Shown here one piece after another: positions 1-7,997 of a stretch of DNA of 62,602 nt. The stretch's first letter is position 1, and each line of letters starts with the position of its first letter. The notes beneath the pieces were generated by a model. It was given only the letters and a program-made list of their open reading frames with translations. It did not search any database and was not told where the DNA came from. Both the position numbers and the translations under genes were made by a program. Source of the DNA: Acidimicrobiaceae bacterium (GTDB taxonomy: Bacteria > Actinomycetota > Acidimicrobiia > Acidimicrobiales > Poriferisodalaceae); assembly GCA_026713105.1 (NCBI GenBank), contig JAPOPC010000036.1:1-62602 (forward strand). Direction: 5' to 3'.

Positions 1-60
1 CGGCCCCAGCGCGAAGGGCCCCAGCGCGAAGGAGCACAGCGCGAACGGCCGCAGCACGAA
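1..60 (+). repeat. 15-bp tandem repeat, about 4 copies, in frame within rnd
   Basis: Four consecutive 15-bp units of the form cggccccagcgcgaa, with a few substitutions in units 3 and 4, occupy the first 60 bases. Because 15 is a multiple of 3 they encode a pentapeptide repeat (RPQRE/GPQRE/GAQRE/RPQHE) just before the RNase D fold. More copies may lie upstream of the window. Confidence 0.8.
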
Positions 61-1227
61 TGGATCGACTCCCAGGCTGCGCTTGAGACTCTCGTTACCG
101 ATCTGGTAACCGCCGACTGCATTGCCGTGGACACCGAATTCCACAGAGAGCGCAGCTACCGCCCCCAGCTAGCACTGGTCCAGATCGCATTCGACGACCG
201 GGTCGCGCTCGTGGATCCCACGACGACTGACGTTGCCGTCCTGCGTACCGCCCTCGATGCCGACATCTTGGTCGTGATGCATGCATGCGCCCAGGACATC
301 GAGGTGCTGTCCCAGGAGTGCGGCGCCATACCGTCGAGGCTCTTCGACACCCAGGTGGCCGCCGGTTTTCTGGGAATGAGCACACCGTCGCTGGCGGCGC
401 TGGTCGACCGCCTCCTCGGCGTGCGTCTGAGTAAGGGTGATCGGTTGACGGACTGGTTCGAGCGGCCGTTGCGAGCAGCCCAGCAGCGTTATGCGGCAGA
501 CGATGCGGCGTACCTCATCCAGCTGTACGACGAGCTTCGCACCCGCTTGAGGGCACTGAACCGGTGGCAATGGGCGCTGGACGAGTGCGAGCAGTGGCGC
601 AGGCCCCCTGGACCGCCCCCGGATCCGTCCCAAGCTTGGACCCGCATCAAGGGAGCGCGCCAATTGCGCGGGCCGCAGCGGGCGGTGGCGTACCGGCTGG
701 CCGCATGGCGGGAGCGAACCGCCAGCGAGCGGGACATCCCTGTGCGCTTCGTGCTGTCGGACATGGCACTGCTGGCGATCGCGCAGCGGCGCCCTTCCAG
801 CGTCAGCGAGTTGCAGGGATTGCGGGGCGTGGACGGCAACCAGCTCCGCGGAAGGGCGGGCGATCGGGTCATCGCCGAGGTTGCGAGAGGTCTCGACATG
901 GCATCGGGCGACATCCCGTCGGGCGCGCTGTCGGCGGGACCCAACGTGGACGCGGCACTGCAGCCGGCAGTTCCTCTCGTCGGCGCCTGGGTGGACGAGG
1001 TGGCTCGTGGTGAGGGCATCGATCGCAGCTTGTTGGCGACCCGTTCCGACATAGCGGCATTGCTCGCCGGCGACCCCGCATCCCGGCTGAGCACCGGCTG
1101 GCGGGCCGAAGTGGTAGGCGACGGCATCAGGTCGTTGCTGGCGGGGGAGGCCGCTCTGGCCTTCGATCCAGCATTGGGACTGCAGCTCGAGCCGCGTCCC
1201 CGCAGGGGGCCTGAGCACTGCGAATGA
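1..1227 (+). CDS. rnd: Ribonuclease D (5' end outside window)
   Basis: A 3'-5' exoribonuclease of the DEDD family that trims structured RNAs such as tRNA precursors. The exonuclease domain shows motif I (VDTEF), motif II (MHACAQDIEVL) and motif III (YAADDAAYLIQL), followed by a region consistent with an HRDC nucleic-acid binding domain (around VRFVLSDMALLAIAQRRP). The frame is open to base 1, and the residues before VDTEF (WIDSQAALETLVTDL) are typical RNase D N-terminus, so the GTG at 127 lies inside the gene and the true start is upstream of the window. The first 20 visible codons are a low-complexity PQREG-type repeat. Family assignment is firm; the start is unknown. Confidence 0.88.
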   Translation, partial: RPQREGPQREGAQRERPQHEWIDSQAALETLVTDLVTADCIAVDTEFHRERSYRPQLALVQIAFDDRVALVDPTTTDVAVLRTALDADILVVMHACAQDIEVLSQECGAIPSRLFDTQVAAGFLGMSTPSLAALVDRLLGVRLSKGDRLTDWFERPLRAAQQRYAADDAAYLIQLYDELRTRLRALNRWQWALDECEQWRRPPGPPPDPSQAWTRIKGARQLRGPQRAVAYRLAAWRERTASERDIPVRFVLSDMALLAIAQRRPSSVSELQGLRGVDGNQLRGRAGDRVIAEVARGLDMASGDIPSGALSAGPNVDAALQPAVPLVGAWVDEVARGEGIDRSLLATRSDIAALLAGDPASRLSTGWRAEVVGDGIRSLLAGEAALAFDPALGLQLEPRPRRGPEHCE

Positions 1228-1360
1228 CACGCAGCGTTGCGCCTCGGGCGGTAGGGTGGCAGGGCACTTCGTAGAGCACAGGTGCCTTATCCTGCGCGGA
1301 TACAGGCACGTCCGGATGCAGGCAAGCGAAGCCTCGCAGTCGAGCACGAGGAGCCAGCCG

Positions 1361-1639
1361 GTGAAGAAGGGTCGACATCGCCGCTACGAGGAGGCTCGCA
1401 AGTTTCAGCGGGCCACAGCGGAGCGTTTCACCATCGAGGACTACGACTTCGATAACTCGGATCGATTCGGCGTCGAGTTCGACGACGAGGATTCGGATCC
1501 CGATGATCAGTACGGGCACCTGGCCGACAAGTACGACGACGACTACTCCGATCTCGAGGCCAAGTACGCCGATTTCGACGGTGACGCCGACGCTGACTCG
1601 GACGCGAACTCGGAGGCGTCCCAGCGCGAGAGCGCCTGA
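1361..1639 (+). CDS. Small acidic hypothetical protein
   Basis: A 92-residue protein if the GTG at 1361 is the start; an ATG at 1256 in the same frame would give 127 residues. I prefer 1361 because the sequence begins there with a conserved-looking basic head (KKGRHRRYEEARKF) and gaggag lies a few bases upstream. The second half is extremely acidic, rich in DD, DS and DA pairs, and looks disordered. No domain is recognised and no function is proposed. It follows rnd by about 130 bp on the same strand and is followed by a convergent gene. Confidence 0.5.
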   Translation: MKKGRHRRYEEARKFQRATAERFTIEDYDFDNSDRFGVEFDDEDSDPDDQYGHLADKYDDDYSDLEAKYADFDGDADADSDANSEASQRESA

Positions 1640-1675
1640 GAGTCCCAGACGACTCAGCAGCGAGGCTGAGGCGGT

Positions 1676-2437
1676 TCAATCGCGTCGTCGAACAGCGGGA
1701 TGCGGCAGCAATCGCGCAGAGGCGGCGCGCTCATCGAGTTCGGAGCACAACTCGGCATAGATCTCGGGTCCGCAGATGGCTGTCAGTTCGTCGCGTAGCG
1801 CTGTGAAGACGCGCTGGCTGCCGACGTGCGCGTTCGCCGACGACGTGCACCACCAGGAGACGTCGGTGTCGGGTCCTCCCCAGTCGCGCAGCTCCCATTC
1901 CCGCACCATCGTGTAGACGTGGCCCGTGACGGTCTCGTGGTCCTCGCGGCGGATCGGCGCCTGCCAGCAGATCTCGGGCTTGGTGTCCATCGGCCGCCGA
2001 CCGGTGCGCTCGGCCAGTACGTGGAAGGCACAACCCGCGCCGGCGGGGTAATCGGCCCGGTTCGCGAACACGCAGGCTCCGTCCACGACCCGAGTTCGCC
2101 ACCAGCCCTCGCCGTCTTGCCACAACGCCTCTGCAGAAGCGCGGTAGTGCTGCCAGATCTCGGCGTCCAGTTCGGCGATCATCGAACGGATGTGGGCGAG
2201 GTCGTCGTCGCCGTTGAGGTATGCGCCGTGGCTGCAGCAGCCCAATGCCAGCTCGGGGGCCGGTTCGGTGTCGATTCCCGGGCAGCCAGCGCCATAGATG
2301 CATGTCCAGGCGCTGGTGAGAAATGTCACATCGAACAGCCACGTGCGATGCTCGTGCGGGTCCTCCAGCGAGAGCCATTCCCGTGCGTCATCCCCGGGGC
2401 TCCAGTCATCGACGCTCACACCGATATCAGAAGCCAT
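1676..2437 (-). CDS. Conserved Cys-rich actinobacterial protein (Rv2226-like)
   Basis: A 253-residue cytoplasmic protein resembling a conserved actinobacterial family of unknown function (Rv2226-like, from memory). Two cysteine clusters near the N-terminus (WTCIYGAGCPGI and LGCCSHGAYL) and later cysteines (GACVFANR, GAGCAFH) suggest a bound metal or FeS centre, but no activity is claimed. The frame extends back to 2671, but the ATG at 2437 is the better start: the product then begins MASDIGVSVDD, and a TAGGCT hexamer lies 8 bp upstream, the spacing seen for other leaderless genes here. It is divergent from glcD. Confidence 0.68.
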   Translation of the reverse strand: MASDIGVSVDDWSPGDDAREWLSLEDPHEHRTWLFDVTFLTSAWTCIYGAGCPGIDTEPAPELALGCCSHGAYLNGDDDLAHIRSMIAELDAEIWQHYRASAEALWQDGEGWWRTRVVDGACVFANRADYPAGAGCAFHVLAERTGRRPMDTKPEICWQAPIRREDHETVTGHVYTMVREWELRDWGGPDTDVSWWCTSSANAHVGSQRVFTALRDELTAICGPEIYAELCSELDERAASARLLPHPAVRRRD

Positions 2438-2445
2438 CCGCGGCG

Positions 2446-2451
2446 AGCCTA
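2446..2451 (-). promoter_or_regulatory. TAGGCT -10 element, near-leaderless
   Basis: TAGGCT on the minus strand ends 8 bp before the ATG at 2437. It fits TANNNT, the actinobacterial -10 consensus, and sets that ATG as start. Confidence 0.5.
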
Positions 2452-2576
2452 CGAGGCCGAGCTCGCGAGGCCGGGGCCCGAGCGGCCCGTGAGCCTGTAT
2501 CCCAGAGGAATTGCGAACAAGAGCGGGCAACATCAAGGTGGCCGATTTGCCAAGTCGATCTGAAGCACCTGTGGGG

Positions 2577-2582
2577 TACGGT
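2577..2582 (+). promoter_or_regulatory. TACGGT -10 element, leaderless, for glcD
   Basis: TACGGT is followed by exactly 6 bp and then the GTG at 2589, so transcription would begin at the start codon. No -35 box is apparent. Confidence 0.55.
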
Positions 2583-2588
2583 CGCGCT

Positions 2589-4037
2589 GTGGTTCCTGAG
2601 GCTGATACCGCTGCAGATGCGGCCCTGCTTGGCGACCTGCGCGGTGTTGTCGGCGACCGGGCACGCGACAACGACTTCGAGCGGGGCTTGTACAGCCGTG
2701 ACGGCTCGATCGAGGGCAGTTTGCCCGCGATCGTGTGCCTGCCCGAGACTGCCGCCGAAGTCGCGGAGATCGTGGGCGTGTGCCGGCGTCACAGCCGGCC
2801 GTTCCTGGCCCGTGGCTCGGGAACCGGCTTGGCCGGGGGTGCAGTGCCGGTCGGCAGGCCGGTCGTGGTCGCCACGGCGAAGATGGATCGCATCATCGAG
2901 GTCGACGTCGACAATCGCGTCGCCTGGGTCGAGCCCGGGGTGCTGAACCTCGATCTGTCGCGAGCATTGACGCCGCTGGGGTTCCACTTTGCCCCTGATC
3001 CCTCGAGCCAGCAGGTGTGCTCGCTCGGCGGGAACATCGCCAACAACTCCGGGGGACCGCACTGCCTCGCCTACGGCGTCACGACGGCGCACATCGCCGC
3101 ACTTGAGGTGGTGCTTCCCTCCGGCGAGACCACCATGTTGGGCGGGGTGGACGCAGAGCCGCCTGGACTCGACTTGCGCGGGCTCTTCGTGGGCTCCGAG
3201 GGCACGATGGGCATCGCCACGAAGGCAGCGGTGCGTCTCACGCCGAACGCGCCATCAGTCCGGACGCTGCTGCTCGACTTCGACGATGTCAGCGAGGGCT
3301 CGGCCGCCGTCAGCGCCATCATCGCCGCGGGGCTGGTGCCGTCCGCGCTGGAGATGATGGACCAGCGCGCCATCGAGATCGTGGAGGCGTTTGCCCACGC
3401 CGGCTACCCGACCGAGGCCGCAGCGGTGCTGCTGGTCGAACTCGACGGTCTGCCCGGCGGTGTCTCCGCAGGCGTGGAGATCATTCGCGAGGTCGCAGAG
3501 CAGTACCACGCCGGCCACGTGCGAGTCGCAGCCGACGACGCGGAGCGAGCCCTGCTGTGGAAGGGCCGAAAGAACGCATTCGGCGCGGTGGCGCGGATCA
3601 AGCCCGACTACTACCTGCATGACACGGTGGTGCCCCGCTCGCGGCTGACCGAAGTGCTCGATCAGGTGTACCGGATCGCAGACGCCTACGACCTGATCGC
3701 GGTCAATGTGTTCCACGCAGGCGACGGGAACCTGCACCCGATCCTGGCGTTCGACCGGCGCGAACCCGGTGTCGACGAGCGAGTGAAGGCCGCAGGCCGC
3801 GACATCGTCGCTGCATCCATCGCAGCGGGCGGCGTGCTCAGCGGCGAGCACGGGATCGGCTTGGAGAAGCGGGACTACATGGGGATGCTGTTCAGCGCCC
3901 ACGACATGTACACACAGGATCTGGTGCGCGAGACCTTCGATCCTGACGGGTTCGCCAATCCGCTGAAGGTGATCCCGTCGGGTTCGCGCTGCAGCGATTC
4001 TTTCCACCAGCACGTGCCTGAAGGTGCTTGGGTGTGA
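2589..4037 (+). CDS. glcD: FAD-linked oxidase, glycolate oxidase subunit GlcD-like
   Basis: The flavin subunit of a glycolate/D-lactate-type 2-hydroxyacid dehydrogenase, oxidising the hydroxyacid to the oxoacid with FAD. The PCMH-type FAD domain is seen at PFLARGSGTGLAGG and SLGGNIANNSGG; the C-terminal FAD-oxidase domain shows NVFHAGDGNLHP and GEHGIG. The frame is open back to a TTG at 2511, but the GTG at 2589 has a -10 hexamer exactly 6 bp upstream and gives the usual length (482 aa). It is the first of three overlapping genes with glcE and glcF, so the three subunits are probably translated together. The exact substrate cannot be read from sequence; glycolate and D-lactate are both possible. 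Confidence 0.87.
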   Translation: MVPEADTAADAALLGDLRGVVGDRARDNDFERGLYSRDGSIEGSLPAIVCLPETAAEVAEIVGVCRRHSRPFLARGSGTGLAGGAVPVGRPVVVATAKMDRIIEVDVDNRVAWVEPGVLNLDLSRALTPLGFHFAPDPSSQQVCSLGGNIANNSGGPHCLAYGVTTAHIAALEVVLPSGETTMLGGVDAEPPGLDLRGLFVGSEGTMGIATKAAVRLTPNAPSVRTLLLDFDDVSEGSAAVSAIIAAGLVPSALEMMDQRAIEIVEAFAHAGYPTEAAAVLLVELDGLPGGVSAGVEIIREVAEQYHAGHVRVAADDAERALLWKGRKNAFGAVARIKPDYYLHDTVVPRSRLTEVLDQVYRIADAYDLIAVNVFHAGDGNLHPILAFDRREPGVDERVKAAGRDIVAASIAAGGVLSGEHGIGLEKRDYMGMLFSAHDMYTQDLVRETFDPDGFANPLKVIPSGSRCSDSFHQHVPEGAWV

Positions 4038-5026
4038 GTTCGCAGTCCAGCAGCGCCGGAGCGCCGCCGGCGATGAGTTCGGGCACTGGCCCCGCTGAAG
4101 TCAGCGCCAGTCTCGCCGCGCGGATAGATCCCGCCGTCACCGAATTCGCCCGCGAGGTCGGCGCCAGCGATCCGATCACGGTGGTGGGCACGCGCACCCA
4201 TTGGCACGTCGGCGGTGAACTGGCCGCGGGGACGCGTGAGATCCGGGCGCCTGCCGGTGTGTGGGAACACGAACCGTCGGAGATGACGGTGCGGTGCGGC
4301 GCGGCCACATCCGTCGGCGAGCTGAGCGCGCACCTGGCGCAAACCGGCCAGATGATCCCTCTCGACCCTGCCGACGATGCGGCGACCGTCGGTGGAGTGC
4401 TGGCGTGCGGGTTCAGCGGACACCGCAGGCTCCGCTACGGGCATGTGCGCGATCTCGTGCTGCAGACGCGCCACGTCGACGCCACCGGCAAAGTCGTCAC
4501 GGCCGGCGGCCCGACGGTGAAGAACGTCTCGGGCTACGACCTGCCCCGCCTGTTGGTGGGATCGCTGGGCACGCTCGGCCTGCTGGCTGAGGTGATTCTG
4601 CGAACCCTGCCCGTGCCGCCAGCCGCGCAGTGGCTTCACGGCGACGGCGATCCGTTCGCAGCGTTCGACCTGCTGTACCGGCCGAGCAGCGTCCTGTGGG
4701 ATGGCACGCAAGCCTGGATCCTGTTGGAGGGCGATCCGTCCGACGTCGCCGCCGAGGCCGCGAGGGTCGAACCTCTGGGCTTTGGCCCCACAACGGACGC
4801 GCCGCATGTGCCCGCGACAGGGCGTGAATCGATGCGACCCTCGGACCTGCGAACGCTCGCCGGCACCGGGGGCGGATGGCTGGCAGAAGTGGGCGTTGGC
4901 CTGGTGCATCGAGTCGAACCGGTCGATGCGGGACCGGTCGCACCGGCCAACGCAGCCTTGATGACCGAGCTGAAACAGAGACTGGATCCTGCCGGCCGGC
5001 TGAATCCGGGCAGGAGTGCATGGTGA
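4034..5026 (+). CDS. glcE: FAD-binding subunit GlcE-like
   Basis: Second flavin-domain subunit of the glycolate oxidase-type complex, 330 aa. FAD-binding segments are visible at ADDAATVGGVLACGFSGH and TVKNVSGYDLPRLLVGSLG, both typical of GlcE. The likely start is the GTG at 4034, which overlaps the glcD stop as GTGA, the standard coupling arrangement; a TTG at 4028 is possible. It ends overlapping the glcF start. A short, divergent C-terminal half is normal for GlcE. Confidence 0.85.
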   Translation: MSSQSSSAGAPPAMSSGTGPAEVSASLAARIDPAVTEFAREVGASDPITVVGTRTHWHVGGELAAGTREIRAPAGVWEHEPSEMTVRCGAATSVGELSAHLAQTGQMIPLDPADDAATVGGVLACGFSGHRRLRYGHVRDLVLQTRHVDATGKVVTAGGPTVKNVSGYDLPRLLVGSLGTLGLLAEVILRTLPVPPAAQWLHGDGDPFAAFDLLYRPSSVLWDGTQAWILLEGDPSDVAAEAARVEPLGFGPTTDAPHVPATGRESMRPSDLRTLAGTGGGWLAEVGVGLVHRVEPVDAGPVAPANAALMTELKQRLDPAGRLNPGRSAW

Positions 5027-6330
5027 GTCCCGTGGCCCAGACGTCGACTTCTGCTGGCACCTTCGCGCTTCAGCTCGAGATCGACAGCGACACGCTGGCT
5101 TCGTGCGTCGCCTGCGGGATGTGCCTGCCGCACTGCCCCACCTACCGGGTCACAGGGGAGGAGTCGGCGTCGCCGCGGGGGCGCATTGCCCTGATGCGCG
5201 ACGTCGCCGAGCGGGGCGAGGCCGACGCTGCGTTCGTGGAGTTCATGGACGCCTGCATCCAGTGCCGCGGCTGCGAGACGGCCTGTCCTGCGGGCGTGCA
5301 GTACGGGCACATGATGGAGGTCACCCGCGAGGCGCTTGCATCACAGACCCACTACCAGCCGCGGCTGCGGCGGCTGGCTTACCGGGCGCTGGGCATGCCC
5401 CGCTTGCTTGGGGCGGGTTCACGCCTGCTGGCGCTCGCTCAGCGACTCGGCGTACTGGGTGCCGCGCGCTTGCTCAGCCGGATCGGGCGGTTTCGCTCGC
5501 TGGGCACCGCAGTCGGAGCACTGCCCCGGGTGCCCCTGCGACAGCGCCGTTTGGTCCCCAGCGGCAACGATGTGTGGCTGTTCACAGGCTGTGTCATGGA
5601 CGCATGGATGCGCGATACCCACCGGGCGGTGCAATCGGTCATCGAGGCGACCGGCGCCGGTGTGGCGCTGCCGCCGCCACGAGCTGCATGCTGCGGCTCG
5701 TTGCACACCCATGCCGGGCTGGGCACCGACGCTCGCCGCCTGGCGCGCAGGGTGATCGCTGCGCTGCCAGGCGATGCCCCGATTCTCGTCGACTCAGCCG
5801 GCTGCGGAGCAGCCATGAAGGAATACGGCCACCTGCTCGGCACCCCCGAAGCGCACCGATTCGCCGAGCGAGTGCACGACGTTCATGAGTGGCTGGCTGC
5901 GCGGGTCGACCTATTGCCCGCCGGTGCCCCGATCGCGCTGGATATCGGCGGCCCAGTCACCGGCGGCCCAGTCACCGGCGATGCGGCGCAGCGACCACGC
6001 GTCGCGGTGCAAGACCCCTGCCATCTCCGCCATGTGCAACAGGCGCACCTGCCGGTGCGCGCCGTGCTTGACCGCTACGTGGACGTGGTCGAGCTCGACG
6101 ACGACGGATTGTGCTGTGGCGCAGGCGGCGCGTACTCCCAGCAGCACCCCGACATTGCCAACGCCGTCCGCGAGCGCAAGGTTGCCGCCATCGAGCGCTC
6201 CGGCGCGGGCGTCGTGGCCAGCGCCAACCCGGGCTGTTCGCTGCACTTGCGTGCTGCTGGGCTCGACGCGCGCCATCCGCTTGAGATCGTGGCAGAACAC
6301 CTGTCCGGCGACGGGGGCGCAGGCGTGTGA
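5020..6330 (+). CDS. glcF: Iron-sulfur subunit GlcF-like
   Basis: Electron-transfer subunit of the glycolate oxidase-type complex, 436 aa. Two 4Fe-4S motifs lie near the N-terminus (CVACGMCLPHCP and CIQCRGCETACP), followed by two CCG domains (ACCGSLHTHAG and LCCGAGGAYS) of the heterodisulfide-reductase kind. A run of frame before 5020 has no family likeness, so the start is ATG 5020 or the adjacent GTG 5023, which overlaps the glcE stop; caggag precedes both. Between the CCG domains an exact 15-bp duplication (5946-5975) encodes GGPVTGGPVTG, a small in-frame expansion. Confidence 0.87.
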   Translation: MVSPVAQTSTSAGTFALQLEIDSDTLASCVACGMCLPHCPTYRVTGEESASPRGRIALMRDVAERGEADAAFVEFMDACIQCRGCETACPAGVQYGHMMEVTREALASQTHYQPRLRRLAYRALGMPRLLGAGSRLLALAQRLGVLGAARLLSRIGRFRSLGTAVGALPRVPLRQRRLVPSGNDVWLFTGCVMDAWMRDTHRAVQSVIEATGAGVALPPPRAACCGSLHTHAGLGTDARRLARRVIAALPGDAPILVDSAGCGAAMKEYGHLLGTPEAHRFAERVHDVHEWLAARVDLLPAGAPIALDIGGPVTGGPVTGDAAQRPRVAVQDPCHLRHVQQAHLPVRAVLDRYVDVVELDDDGLCCGAGGAYSQQHPDIANAVRERKVAAIERSGAGVVASANPGCSLHLRAAGLDARHPLEIVAEHLSGDGGAGV

Positions 6331-6376
6331 ACGACGAACTGATGGGCCGCGTTCGCGTCGAGCGGAGCCGGTGCGC

Positions 6377-6598
6377 GTGAACGACGAAATCAACCAGATA
6401 GCGGACCGTCTCGACGACACCGCCGAACAGCTCGCTGAGCTGTCCATCGAGCTGCTGCAGGGCGCACTCGCAGATGCCGACACGTCCGACGCGCGCTCCA
6501 GGCTTGAGCGCAGCGTTACCCGCGCCCGCCGTGCCACGATCAAAGCAGCGGCCATCTTGCGCGAGTCAACGGGCGCGTCGGATCCGTACGACGACTAG
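6377..6598 (+). CDS. Small helical protein downstream of glcF
   Basis: A 73-residue protein predicted to be almost all helix (EINQIADRLDDTAEQLAEL, then RLERSVTRARRATIKAAAI), ending in an acidic tail. No family is recognised. It starts 46 bp after glcF on the same strand, so it may be the fourth gene of the operon. GTG 6377 is chosen; GTG 6371 is two codons upstream. The 12 bases gtgaacgacgaa at its start also occur at 6327, where they run into the glcF stop, suggesting a short local duplication. Confidence 0.55.
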   Translation: MNDEINQIADRLDDTAEQLAELSIELLQGALADADTSDARSRLERSVTRARRATIKAAAILRESTGASDPYDD

Positions 6599-6622
6599 CG
6601 GTGGGCGGGCGCAGTCGGCTGC

Positions 6623-7234
6623 TCAATAGCCAGCCGAGATGCGGTAGAGCTCGCCGATGAGGTCGTCGTACTGGCCGATCGCCAGGGCCACGGCGTATGC
6701 CGCTCCGACGCTGGCACCAGCAATGGCGAACGGCAGCCGGTCCAGCAGCCTGCCGACGGCGGGCACTGCGTACGGCGCGACCGCAATGAGCAGCAAGGGG
6801 AGCAGGACGCCTGCCATGTACAGGCCCATGAGCGCGAGCGTCCGAGGGCCGTCGGTCGCGGCATTGTTGAGGATGTCGCCGAGGTGCTCACCGACGCAGG
6901 GTCGCCACAGCCAGCCCGCGAGCGCTCCGCCCACGAGGCCCGCGCCGGTGGCGAGCGGCGAGGAATGACCCGGCGCCCGCCATGCAGCCACATAGGTCGC
7001 TGCCGCGACGAAGCCGGCAATAACGACGGCTGCACCCTGGGCCGAAACCCACCAATGCCCGGCCGCTTGTGCCCATGCCATGAATGCAGCGCCCGCGATG
7101 TAGTACAGCGCCACGGTGAGCCGTGCTTTGCGGGCCACGAGCACGAGCGCCAGCCCCGGCACCAGGGCGGTGAGCGTGCACGCCCACGTGATGACGCTGA
7201 TGCCCTCAGTGAGGGTGTCGACGAGCGTGCTCAC
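6623..7234 (-). CDS. CcdA/DsbD-like membrane electron carrier
   Basis: A 203-residue integral membrane protein with about six hydrophobic helices, resembling the CcdA core that carries reducing power across the membrane to thioredoxin-like proteins. The two expected cysteines are visible, one in the first helix (WACTLTALVPG) and one in a WRPCVGEHLGDIL motif. The start is GTG 7234. It lies 17 bp downstream of a thioredoxin-fold gene on the same strand, its expected partner. Divergence from classical CcdA is considerable. Confidence 0.72.
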   Translation of the reverse strand: MSTLVDTLTEGISVITWACTLTALVPGLALVLVARKARLTVALYYIAGAAFMAWAQAAGHWWVSAQGAAVVIAGFVAAATYVAAWRAPGHSSPLATGAGLVGGALAGWLWRPCVGEHLGDILNNAATDGPRTLALMGLYMAGVLLPLLLIAVAPYAVPAVGRLLDRLPFAIAGASVGAAYAVALAIGQYDDLIGELYRISAGY

Positions 7235-7251
7235 GGCGGGCGGCTTGCCGA

Positions 7252-7962
7252 TCAGGTCTCAGCGAGAAGCCGATCGACAATTTGGTACAGCTCGCGGTAC
7301 TTGCGCGGACTGTCACCCCGGCGGTCGAAGCGGATCTGGTTGTCGCTGTCGATCACGTAGACACGAGGCCAGTAACCGGTGGGGCCTTCCTGCCAGACGT
7401 GGAAGTTGTACTTCTGGGTGTCGAGCGCGATCGGCCACGTGACGCCGAGTTTGGCGGCGGCATCAATGATGTTGTCCACGTCGGCCTCGTAGGCGAACTC
7501 TGGAGCGTGGACGCCGACAATCTCGACTCCGTGGTCGCCGAAGTCCGCGTACAGCTCACCGAGTGCATCCAAGGTGTTCTTGCAGTTCCGGCAGCCGAAC
7601 GTCCAAAACTGCACCACGGTGATCTCGTTGTTCGCGCGGATCTCTTCCAACGAGGTGGCCTCGGTGTTCAACCAACCATCGAGCCTGCTGAGGGTGAACG
7701 CAGTCCCCAGCACCGGGATGGGTTCAAGTGCCTCGGTTGTCGTGGTGGTCGTCGGGGCGGCAGTCGCTGAAGGCTCGGCTGTTGCTGCTGCGGACGTCGA
7801 CGGTGTCTCGCTCGGCGCAGGCTGCGGTGCGGCCGTCGGCGTGCTCGCAGCCTCAGCGACAACCGGATCGTCGTCAGGTCCGCTGACGGCGGTCCAGACA
7901 ATGAGGGCTATGCCCACAGTCAAGACGCCGACCGCGACCGAGCGCGAAAGAGAAGATTTCAT
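7252..7962 (-). CDS. TlpA-like thioredoxin-fold protein, membrane anchored
   Basis: A 236-residue extracytoplasmic thiol protein. It has an N-terminal membrane anchor (VGVLTVGIALIVWTAV), a long Ala/Thr/Pro linker, then a thioredoxin fold with the active site FGCRNCKN and the later QEGPTGYWPRVYVID segment carrying the cis-proline region. The next gene encodes a CcdA-like protein that would keep the CRNC pair reduced. The role may be cytochrome c maturation or general disulfide reduction; the substrate is unknown. A TACGCT hexamer lies 9 bp upstream of the ATG. Confidence 0.78.
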   Translation of the reverse strand: MKSSLSRSVAVGVLTVGIALIVWTAVSGPDDDPVVAEAASTPTAAPQPAPSETPSTSAAATAEPSATAAPTTTTTTEALEPIPVLGTAFTLSRLDGWLNTEATSLEEIRANNEITVVQFWTFGCRNCKNTLDALGELYADFGDHGVEIVGVHAPEFAYEADVDNIIDAAAKLGVTWPIALDTQKYNFHVWQEGPTGYWPRVYVIDSDNQIRFDRRGDSPRKYRELYQIVDRLLAET

Positions 7963-7971
7963 CTCAAACGC

Positions 7972-7977
7972 AGCGTA
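7972..7977 (-). promoter_or_regulatory. TACGCT -10 element for the thioredoxin gene
   Basis: TACGCT on the minus strand, 9 bp before the ATG at 7962, predicting a 5' leader of only a few bases for the tlpA-ccdA pair. Confidence 0.45.
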
Positions 7978-7997
7978 CGTCCCGCCTGTGCGGCTCC

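Noticed and set aside
169..1347. Long minus-strand frame of 392 codons opposite rnd
   Set aside because: It is antisense to a clear RNase D with conserved motifs, and its own product is Arg/Gln/Pro-rich without any family likeness.
2511..2588. Upstream TTG start for glcD
   Set aside because: The extra 26 residues have no family likeness, the aggaa lies directly against the TTG, and GTG 2589 has a correctly spaced promoter hexamer.
6327..6380. Short frame from the first gtgaacgacgaa copy after glcF
   Set aside because: It stops after 17 codons, at 6380, and is best explained as duplicated start-region sequence.
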